Positions 28,913 through 64,000 of a stretch of 64,000 nt of DNA are shown piece by piece. Location: the NCBI GenBank assembly GCA_963693365.1, contig CAVNZM010000010.1, forward strand, positions 3,906,001 through 3,970,000, read 5' to 3'. Every line of letters begins with the position of its first letter. Position 1 is the stretch's first letter. Made by a program: the position numbers and the translations under genes. The notes below the pieces were generated by a model that worked only from the letters and a program-made list of their open reading frames with translations, was not told the DNA's origin and ran no database searches. This DNA comes from Amoebidium appalachense (taxonomy: Eukaryota > Ichthyosporea).

Positions 28913-30824
28913 CTGAAAGCATGTATGCATGCGCGTGCATGTTTGTGTGTCTCTCTCTGTGTGTGTGTATGTACGCCTGCGCTTGTGTGTGGGCGCATTG
29001 TGTGGGCGCGCACGTGTGGTGTTGTTGGTTTCAAAAGTAATCATGTACGTAGGGATATGGTGTGTGCGTGTGTGTGTGTATGCGTGTGTGCGCACGTGTT
29101 TAGGCAGAGGTTCAAAAATAACTATGGGCGTATATACGTGTAGGTCAAAACAGGGTTTTAACACACCTTCCGGCCCCATGGCCCAGCACCAAGGACAGGT
29201 TCTTGTTTCTTTCGTAGTCTCTTAAAAACAGATGCGCCCTCTGTCCAAACTCATCGACACGATCTGCATTTATTTAATTCGCGTTCATTAGTGTGCAACC
29301 ATGCGATTGGCTGCAAGTTTAGGGTCTATGTCGGCCTCGAAACTTACTCTATTGGTCCCCCCCCCCCCCCCCCCCCCCCCCCCTCCTCCCCTTTCCCTTC
29401 CACCCCCTCCCCCCTCTCCTCCATCCCCACACGAGATATGCATGCGTAAAGGGGTTGTCATTTAGGCTTGGTGATATTTTGGGGGAGGTGGGATTCCGGG
29501 GGATGGGGGGGAGGGGGGGGGAGGGGGGGGGGGGAGAGAGAGAGAGAGAGAGAGATACAGAGAAAGAGAAAAAGGGGGGAAGGGGGGGGGGAAGGGGGGA
29601 GAGAGAGAGAGGGGGGGGGGGGGGGGGGAGGGGGGGAATAAACAGGAACCTTCACTGAGATCGAGTTGCTTGGCCAGTGCTGCAAAAAGGCGATGTGTTA
29701 AAGAAGTCTGTCCCATCCCCCCTCTCCACCTCCCTTTTTCTCCCATGCATCCCCCCTCCCCTTCCCATCCAAACACATACCCTCCCCCCCCTCCCCCCCC
29801 CCCCCCCCCCCCCCCCTCATACAAGCTTTTATTATGATGTATGAGGTCCCTTAAACATGTGTGCCCTCCCCTCCCCCTCCCCTCCCCCCCCCCTTCCCCT
29901 CCCCCTCCCCCTTTCTCTCTCCACCAACCAACTTCTACATAATCATTTACCCAAGCTAGTTTCTGTACATCTCCCCTCCTCCCCCCCCCCCCTCCCTCCC
30001 CCCACCTCCCCACCACTTTCCCTCTTTACTTTTGTTTTTAACTCGGCAACGCCCTTCATCCCACCCCATCCCACCACACCACACACACCTTTTTTCTGCC
30101 CTTCTTATACCATTCCTGGAAAGCAACACTGCATACAGCATCAATCGGAAAAAGGCTACGTCACAAGTGAAATAAGTATGAGGGGTGGAAAGGAACAGGA
30201 CTGGGGACTGGTTGGTTGAATAGGTGTGCGTATGTGTGTTGTGTGTGTCTGTGTTGTGTGTGTGTGTGTGGGTATCGCGCGCGCGCGTGTTCGCGTGTTT
30301 GTGTCTGCATTTATGTGCGACTATGAATCAGAAAAGGGTGGAAAAAGTATCCTAGGCACAGCAGTGCATATGCACGTATTGTATATCTCCATGATTTGTT
30401 AGCCTTTAGCCCCCAAGCCTCCGCGTTTAAGTGCCAAAAAAAAAACGAAAAAAAACGAAACAAAAAAACAAGACAGGACAAGTCTTATGTGTATGGGGGA
30501 TATTGAAGGAGGAAGGAAAAAACCTGCAAGGAAAAGGTCATAGTAGAACTCGTCTTGCTCTTGTTCGAATATCCACCCCTTTATGTTAACCTTAAATGGG
30601 CCGCCTGGGCTGCTTTGTGCCCCATATGTGGGAAGGAACTCGACCTCTTCATCCTTCTGGATGGCGGAGCTGCAGATAGTTCGAATTAGGTTGGGGTTAG
30701 GGTTGAAATTCCGATCTGGTTAGTGCAAAAGATGCAAACCCCGATTGCAGAAGCTGACAAGTGCACAAATACACATTTTGGGTGGCCAGCCAAGCAGATA
30801 AGCATCATCTCCCCCAGGGCCCCC

Positions 30825-30873
<49 letters not shown>

Positions 30874-31592
30874 CCCCTTCTTCCTTAGTGTGTAGGCACA
30901 CACAATGCCTTGGGCCAGCAATAACGGCAGTGCGGCAAGCGTACAAAAGTTAAGAATCGGTTCGAGATTTTAGAAAACCGGAAGAAAAAGAACACTGATT
31001 ATGCGAAGAGAAGTGTGTGAACATGGTCGGGTAGACAGGGGGGTTGGATAGAGGAAAACGAGGTTTATTGTGTGGGTGGAGAAACAGTAAAGGCTGCGTG
31101 TCGTAAAATGTGCGTGTGTCTGAGGGAATTGAACGGAGGAAGAGGGGGGGGGGTATTAAGCACACGATGACACAGCAAAAGAGACAAAGATGCCTGAGGA
31201 ATATAGACGTTGGGGAAGTGGGCAGTCCCTTGTCCCCCCCCCCCCCCCCCCCCCCTTCCTTGCCCCCCCCCCCCCCCCCCCTTCCTCCCCCCTCCCCCCC
31301 CCCCCCCCCCCCCAGCGCACACATACACCTTTTTGCCTCGAAGCACACCTTGCGGGCTTCTATGTGGTGCCAGAGAGGTTGAAAACGGGCAGGAGCAAGG
31401 GGTGGGCAGTGGGAAAAGCGGGGAAGAGATGAATGAGAGAGAGTTGCATAGGCAACACGTTCAGTCTTGACATAAAGGGAAGGAAGGGGAAGGGGTTGGA
31501 GTGCAAGCCCTAACTAACCTTTCCAAATACGGCAACGCCCACATGACAAGTATGCCCAGCGTGCAGGTCACCAACGCCCAACTTAGCCCCAT
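22328..31592 (-). CDS. App1-like phosphatidate phosphatase (APP1 catalytic domain, DUF2183), complete
   Basis: Ten minus-strand exons keep phase throughout: 31592-31519, 30669-30524, 29679-29650, 29263-29167, 28129-28045, 26557-26459, 25947-25777, 24280-24140, 23189-23050 and 22478-22328 (TGA). They give about 377 residues. The start is ATG 31592, giving a signal peptide or anchor ([19 protein letters not shown]). The N-terminal module has EVEFLPTYG and [12 protein letters not shown]. The catalytic motif reads GISVVSDID (end of exon 6) joined to [13 protein letters not shown] (exon 7), the DxDxT nucleophile motif of HAD-type Mg-dependent phosphatases. Then come [40 protein letters not shown] and the C-terminal [15 protein letters not shown]. 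Yeast App1 converts phosphatidate to diacylglycerol; the same reaction is inferred here, with secretory-pathway or membrane location from the N-terminus. The start of exon 6 is the least sure boundary because its acceptor lies next to a G-run. Confidence 0.88.
22545..22690 (+). repeat. T-run and G-run in App1-like last intron
   Basis: T-run 22537-22553 followed by G-rich sequence 22556-22683, between exons 9 and 10 of the App1-like gene. Confidence 0.9.
22921..23040 (+). repeat. A-run and C-runs
   Basis: A-run 22921-22953 and C-runs 22997-23036, ending about 10 bases from the donor of the App1-like exon at 23050. Confidence 0.9.
23442..24118 (+). repeat. A/G-run, GT, GA and (TA)n cluster in an App1-like intron
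   Basis: A-run 23442-23471 with G-run to 23503, (GT)n 23619-23656, G-rich 23945-23990, (TA)n 24041-24088 and (GA)n 24097-24122. All of it lies between exons 8 and 9. Confidence 0.9.
24626..24715 (+). repeat. (CA)n microsatellite
   Basis: Pure CA repeat of about 85 bases within the intron between App1-like exons 7 and 8. Confidence 0.95.
24905..25762 (+). repeat. About 45-bp minisatellite, roughly 18 degenerate units
   Basis: The unit reads roughly GGTCATTTCAAAACCTCCCC followed by TCTTTTAGAATGATCAAGTT and a short A-rich linker. It repeats from about 24905 to within 15 bases of the 3' end of App1-like exon 7 (25777). Units vary in the A-rich linker, so lengths range from about 40 to 50 bases. 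Confidence 0.9.
26030..26215 (+). repeat. C-runs and A-run
   Basis: C-runs 26034-26063 and 26176-26211 and an A-run 26089-26107, between App1-like exons 6 and 7. Confidence 0.9.
26340..26440 (+). repeat. (CAA)n and A-runs
   Basis: (CAA)n 26349-26374, (TAA)n 26386-26398 and an A-run 26411-26440, just 3' of App1-like exon 6 on the minus strand. Confidence 0.9.
26571..26700 (+). repeat. C-rich tract abutting App1-like exon 6
   Basis: C-runs 26571-26597 and 26622-26640 and CCCT repeats. On the coding strand this is G-rich, which makes the exon 6 acceptor poor by usual rules. Confidence 0.85.
27130..27296 (+). repeat. C-run, A-run and G-runs
   Basis: C-run 27145-27161, A-run to 27172 and G-runs 27228-27250 and 27268-27296, bordering the reverse family A repeat. 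Confidence 0.9.
27297..27450 (-). repeat. Dispersed C-flanked repeat, family A copy 2 (reverse)
   Basis: The reverse complement reads GGGCTCTGCTTATGACGCAT ... GCATACTTGAATGTTTGC ... CGCATTCAAA then a C-run. It is closest to the copy at 50795-50945. Confidence 0.8.
27818..27990 (+). repeat. C-runs and CCCA-rich tract
   Basis: C-runs 27830-27860 and a long C-run 27951-27986 with CCCACC repeats between. Confidence 0.9.
28320..28560 (+). repeat. C-rich, A/G-rich and G-run blocks
   Basis: CCCCCACC repeats 28327-28375, GAAA-rich 28395-28480 and G-run 28486-28550. Confidence 0.85.
28845..28910 (+). repeat. (GT)n microsatellite
   Basis: Pure GT repeat 28846-28910 with degenerate GT/GC sequence to about 29100. 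It lies in the intron between App1-like exons 4 and 5. Confidence 0.95.
29358..29640 (+). repeat. C-run and G/GA-rich blocks
   Basis: C-run 29358-29382 and G-runs mixed with (GA)n at 29510-29637, ending 10 bases from the 30-base App1-like exon 3. Confidence 0.9.
29720..30020 (+). repeat. C-rich tract
   Basis: C-runs and CCCT repeats 29718-29815 and 29865-30018, between App1-like exons 2 and 3. Confidence 0.9.
30820..31315 (+). repeat. C-run blocks in App1-like intron 1
   Basis: C-run 30826-30870 and C-runs 31233-31312, with ordinary DNA between. Confidence 0.9.
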
Positions 31593-33358
31593 TTCTGCTT
31601 CGGTTTACGCAACGGTCGATGATGGAATGTGTGTAAGGCGACGTGGGGAAAACCAGCCGTGCGGCCTCAATTTAACAGTGCCAAAGAGAATCGGTTGTAC
31701 TATAAGCTTCTATGAGTTGTTACTTCAGAGTGTCCCAAGGACTATTCAATGTGCGTGTGACTATTCAATTTGCGTGTATACAGGTGCACATGTAAGTGCA
31801 AGACTCGCCTAGCTGCGTGGATGATTGATGGCACGCTGGCAAGCTGGTATAAACAAACTAATCCTACTGTAGCAAGGAGTTTGGCCTAACCCGATGAATT
31901 GCTAGTACATGTGCTATAAGGGCATGCATATAATGGTGTATTTACTACTATTAGCTATGTGTAAGGGCGGCCCGTGCCTACATAGGCTCACATATTGTGC
32001 AAAATGTCGCCGGTCGCGGCAACTTGCCTGAGTCGTGCCACGGCCAGCCACGGCCCTTTGAACAGAACACAGTCGTGCCACGGTGCCAGGCTGGCAGCAC
32101 GGTGCCGCACGGCAAAATAATCTTGGCAATGTTTTAGCCATATATGGCTATAGATAAAATTTCACCAATAAGAACCCGCTAACCATGCGATGATCCTATT
32201 GGCCGCAAGTGCACCACTACCACTGTTCAACGGTTCGAAAAAGCCCTGCATGCACATGTATTTACGTATGTCAAGGTGCTCGCACGACTGCTTGCACGAA
32301 TATGCTTTTTATGGAAAGAGGCTCTTCTTACCCCACTCAGCGCTCCCTCACAAGGTGAATGGAACGCCAGCCAGCGTCTGAGGCACATAAGACAACTTTT
32401 TGGGGCGAGTCGGCAGCAGCTGCTGAAGTGTTACAAAATCACATGATTTATTTTCGTTCTTCACAATAAACTAAATGTGTTACACTTCATTCGTACATGA
32501 ACTATGTAGCTATCTACCGACGATATTTGGCGTTTGTGAGTCCACTGAACGTTTCAACTGATCTTAGCTCTTCATTCTTATCTTTCCTCCACAAAAAAGC
32601 AAACCACAAAAGCCGTTCTATCCTAAAAGAATTTGACACTGTAGTGGGTTAAATAAAACAAAAACAATGGGCTCACAAAACAAAAACAATAAATGCCCGG
32701 CGTCTACAATAAAATGGAAGACCACCTTTCTTTTGAACTACATACATACAAATGAACGGAAGAAGAAGGTGGAACGAACTAACTTTGACAAAAAAAGGTC
32801 GAAAAGGGGGCGCCTGCCAACAGTTACTACCAATGCATCATAACAATACAATTATCTTTTAAAGTGGGCCAACCAAAAGGTCTTCGTAATCTCACGCAAC
32901 CTGTTGATACCAACTAGCAAAGGCTTCAGAAGAAGAACACATGCAAGTCATTCAAAAGACACACCAACTGATTTCCGGATCCTTCATAAAGAAAAAAATT
33001 AGTCGACCTACACACGAGTCATCCAGGGTTATTAATCTTCGACCAAGGTCACCGGTAGCAGCACCACTGCACAAAAACGGTTGTTCTCCAGTCTCTATAT
33101 AGAGATACCGTCTGCGAACAAGAACACCCGCCAATAAGATTTCGCCGCCGGCAAAATCGGTTTTTTTTTTAGATTCTGCCCCCCGGCAAGTTTTTGGGGT
33201 GATCTTATTGGCGGACGGATGAATAGATCATACTGGATGGTAAGATTCTGACCCCGACCGTCCAAAAAATTTAAGAATCCGGCCCCGGCCACATTTTGGG
33301 GGGTTCTTAGACGGTATCTGTAGATATGGCAACTGGGATCGAACCGTGATTGGTCCCA
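31593..33358. other. Spacer between the App1-like 5' end and the myosin-tail 3' end
   Basis: About 1.8 kb with no microsatellites, holding the presumed App1-like promoter. It contains a GC-rich block of CGTGCCACGG repeats (32033-32120), ATTGG boxes and a short inverted repeat at 33128-33214. No further exon was recognised. Confidence 0.5.
33128..33214. repeat. 13-bp perfect inverted repeat around 61 bases
   Basis: CCGCCAATAAGAT at 33128-33140 faces ATCTTATTGGCGG at 33202-33214. The enclosed DNA and the following 100 bases repeat the phrases GATTCTG-CCCC and TTTTTGGGGTG / TTTTGGGGGGTTCTTA. MITE-like, no coding capacity. Confidence 0.6.
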
Positions 33359-46338
<12,980 letters not shown>

Positions 46339-47593
46339 GGCGCTACTATGTATGTCGGAGCTCTCTAAATCATAACTAATGTATTTCTTCAAAGGATGTT
46401 ATAACAAGGAAGAACGCAGAGAAGGGAGGGAGAAACCCCCAAAAGATTTTACGTTTCTGCCCTTCTGTGACCCCTGACAGCAAACCTGCCGCCCTGTAAC
46501 GCCTGAGCTTTAGCCTCTAACTACAGGGCTTTACCACAAAACCCCTGCACTATACACACACTTTCCAAAAACCGAAGGTTACACTTAGGCAAATAAAAGT
46601 GGGGAGTGTATAGAGACGGTAAACGGAGAGCATAACACACGCTTCATATGCCAGGATACAAGAAACGAAAACTGTCACACACCATCAAGTGGTGAGACAC
46701 GGCACAGCGACGACCCAGTGAGTGGATGCGCGCCTGATTGCGAGCATGACCTGAAACGAATCAAATGAGAGCAGATTATTTGCGCAACTATAATTGGTTA
46801 AATACAATCCCTCCAAACTCATTGTCAGATGTTGTCTACAAGTTCATTGACAGCTATTTTCACTTGCAATGTAAAACACCGAGGCCCTTGATCGAATTCA
46901 AAATGTATTAACTTTTGTCTTGATATAATTATTTAGATACTAATTGACGGCTACCTGGATTGTCTAGCAAGAGTGCATGGCTACAAGTGTTTGTTTAGGG
47001 AGACTTGAATTTATCCACGCCAGCTCAAATTTGAGATAGATCTAGGAAAGGCACTTGCGGGTCACAGTGGTGTAACTGGGACTGTGGTGAAAGCCTGATA
47101 CCGAGGCATGTGGATGCGGATAAAAAGTTACGTTTTTACCCTTTGGTTTGTCTGTATACGGTACAGTAGGCCTACTCCTTTTAGCACTGTAGGTACAAGG
47201 AGAAGCATTATCGTTACGGCACGTCGTTTCCACCAGATATTGCTATCTACAATTTCTAATTTACATCTCGTGATATATTCCGCCAATTTTTCTCAGTTGG
47301 CGCGCGCCAGGCCAGTTGCAAGAGAGCGAGTTTTAAAGTTAGCGAGAGAGAGCGAGAGAGCGACAGAGAGGGAGAGAGAGAGTGAGTAGGGAGAGAGAGG
47401 GAGAGGGAGGGAGGAGTTTTTAAAACGCGTCATATGTAATCCCAAACAAAGTCAACTTGCATAGTTCGTAATAACGCTAGATACGTTAATAGTGTAGGCC
47501 CAGTACGGCATAGCCACCCAACCTGATTGCCGCCGCGTTTTTCAGCCCTCACAAAGAGACCTCTCACACACTGTAGCAGGCACAAAGGAAAGC
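46339..47593. promoter_or_regulatory. Divergent intergenic region
   Basis: 1.25 kb between the ATG of the minus-strand myosin-tail gene and the ATG of the plus-strand 21-exon gene. It is nearly free of microsatellites apart from a GAGA-rich patch at 47338-47412, and contains an ATTGG box near 46792. A shared bidirectional promoter is plausible but inferred. No open frame supports another gene, and no motor-domain exon is present. Confidence 0.5.
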
Positions 47594-62441
<14,848 letters not shown>

Positions 62442-62700
62442 GTAGGTCTCCATCTTCAGTGCTGGCACTGACTTTTTACGCCAATCGGCTTTTTTTCAAT
62501 CATCTGAAGGGCCAGTTATGGAATATATATATATATATAAAGAAATATATATATATAGAAATCGACTATTTGGCTCTTGCACCAAAAGGTTTTTTTCAGT
62601 CATATGATTGGCCGGCCATAGAAAATCTATATAGGAATCTAGCCCCCAATGTCGGCCCCACCAATGATGCTGCAGGAAAAGGTTGGGGCTCCCAAGGATT
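62442..62700. other. Start of the last visible intron
   Basis: Contains (TA)n at 62523-62538 and 62548-62558 and two related phrases CTTTTTTTCAATCATCTGAA and GTTTTTTTCAGTCATATGA (62491, 62590), each followed by ATTGG/CCAGTT-type sequence. No exon seen. Confidence 0.45.
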
Positions 62701-62710
62701 CTAATTGAAA

Positions 62711-62824
62711 AATGCCGCAGGTTTTCATTGGCTGGCTTCGATTTCGCCACATTCCAAAAATCGGATAATTAGCCAATGAAAACCTGCGGCATTTCATGTA
62801 GCCCATGACAACCTGCGGCATTTT
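62711..62824. repeat. 23-bp perfect inverted repeat plus a third partial arm
   Basis: AATGCCGCAGGTTTTCATTG(GCT) at 62711-62733 is the exact reverse complement of 62771-62793, with a 37-base loop. A third partial arm, ACAACCTGCGGCATTTT, lies at 62808-62824. It looks like a MITE-type or foldback element and carries no coding sequence. Confidence 0.85.
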
Positions 62825-63601
62825 GGACGATGTTTTGGCGCGAATCTTTGCTACTGGCGCTGGATTGCGATTTGGTTCTACTGTAGAGCAGAAAACGAAT
62901 CGGCCAGGAGAAGAATAAAAAAAACCGTGTTTGATTTCTTTTTTTTTGCATGTGGGGTACGCATCTAACACGTACTGCTCAACGTTGGGGATGGCTGGTT
63001 CGCGCCAAATTTTGTGATATCACCTATCATTATTTAGCCTAATGCCTACGCATGACAAACAGGTTTATTAATAATTTAATAATTGTTAAACATTCTTTTA
63101 AGCAGTCAATTTTTTAATGAAATGCCCTCAATTGAATCCTTGTGAGGCCCCGCCAAGGTGGCTCAAAAATCCGATAGCCTACATTGCGTAGACCATCTAA
63201 TTACGTCATTCTGAACTGGTGTAGTCTTTCGGCGCCACTGCGGCGGGGCCAAAATTTGGGGCTAATAGGAATCGTGTGCCTCACTTAGAAATCGACTGTT
63301 AGAGTCAAAACCGCCAACCAATCGCATTCTAAAGACCTTCCTTGTGCCGATTCGCGCAGAAAGTCAGTGCAGGCGATGTAACCTCTTCCCCCCTTTCCAA
63401 CTCCGATATGAAATTGCAAACACATGGAGAGACAAAACTCAGGTAGTGCCTTCATCGAACGAGAAACCGTTATGATTTCCTTAGATAAAATGTTTACTGA
63501 ATTTGCCTCACTGGCGCAGCACCGATTATTGGTGGCTTATTGAGGAGGATTTCTTTTGGGCCGATTTATAGGCCCTTCGGGTCAGGCCCAAATGCCGTTT
63601 A
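62825..63601. other. Unique spacer, no gene seen
   Basis: Ordinary-complexity sequence. No exon continuing the helical-protein gene was recognised in phase 1. Confidence 0.4.
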
Positions 63602-63796
63602 ATGCGCATCCCGCCAATCATAAGGCGTAATCTTATTTTGGGCCTAAACCGACCCGGATCTCCAAAAGAAGCCCCCTTAAAATGTCCATCCATCTATTTG
63701 TTGGATACAAGGACTTCACTACATGTGGACTGTGTAAAGATAGACAGTCTAGTTGATATGGGGTCAAACATAAACATCCCATTCTGCTACCTCTAG
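63602..63796 (+). CDS. Small ORF with a retropepsin-like segment
   Basis: ATG-started frame of 64 codons. Its C-terminal half reads VDCVKIDSLVDMGSNINI, which resembles the flap-adjacent active-site segment of retroelement aspartic proteases (hydrophobic-x-DTG-(A/S)). Here the central Thr is Met. It is probably a remnant of an LTR-type element, or chance. Confidence 0.25.
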   Translation: MRIPPIIRRNLILGLNRPGSPKEAPLKCPSIYLLDTRTSLHVDCVKIDSLVDMGSNINIPFCYL

Positions 63797-63915
63797 ATTA
63801 GCTTAGTTGCCTTGTGCACTCTTGTTGGGCCCTGCAAGGCTGGCGCTCGCCAACTAACTGGGCTAGAGGATTCCGTTCTTCTCCGTTCCCCAAAAGCACA
63901 CGGACACACTCGCAT

Positions 63916-63916
<1 letters not shown>

Positions 63917-63972
<56 letters not shown>

Positions 63973-64000
63973 CACACACACACACACACATACACACACA
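63917..64000 (+). repeat. (CA)n microsatellite at the window end
   Basis: CA repeat to the end of the window, with single interruptions at 63969 and 63991. Confidence 0.95.

Noticed and set aside
32000-32120. CGTGCCACGG repeats as an RNA hairpin gene
   Set aside because: Short, imperfect palindromes without a stable long stem or flanking signals; left as ordinary GC-rich sequence.

Overview
The window is nuclear DNA of a eukaryote. It contains GT-AG introns whose reading phase can be followed through many exons, a myosin V-type globular tail, an App1-type phosphatidate phosphatase, a cyclic-nucleotide-binding-domain channel tail and non-LTR reverse-transcriptase debris. There are no operons and no rRNA or tRNA genes that I can see. 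The gene set and the very long, microsatellite-packed introns would suit a single-celled relative of animals and fungi, such as an ichthyosporean-like holozoan. That lineage guess is inference and weak. Most long open frames made of His/Thr, Cys/Val, Ser/Leu or Pro/Gly runs are simple repeats, not genes.

Layout. 1-5.2 kb: 3' half of a plus-strand channel gene. 5.2-8.0 kb: repeats and gene-poor DNA. 8.0-10.7 kb: a minus-strand two-exon DUF4436 membrane protein and a second membrane-protein exon. 10.9-13.7 kb: broken reverse-transcriptase pieces. 13.7-18.3 kb: mostly non-coding, ending in a cluster of ATTGG (CCAAT) boxes. 18.4-19.3 kb: an intronless orphan ORF with Trp-spaced helical repeats. 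22.3-31.6 kb: a complete ten-exon minus-strand App1-like gene. 33.4-46.3 kb: a minus-strand gene that encodes a coiled coil plus a full DIL (myosin V tail) domain but no motor. 47.6-62.4 kb and beyond: a plus-strand gene with 21 phase-consistent exons encoding a large helical protein I cannot name. It is divergent from the myosin-tail gene across a 1.25 kb spacer. 62.5-64 kb: short palindromic elements and a small retropepsin-like ORF.

The most unusual signal is in the introns. (1) Microsatellites grow directly out of splice sites: (GT)n starts at the donor GT and (CA)n ends at the acceptor CAG. (2) Exon edges together with their splice site are tandemly copied into the neighbouring intron in four places. 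(3) Two families of short dispersed repeats sit between poly(C)/poly(G) tracts. Together these look like a lineage-specific mode of intron growth that also creates decoy splice sites. The genes themselves remain open and correctly phased, so this is not simply a decayed region.
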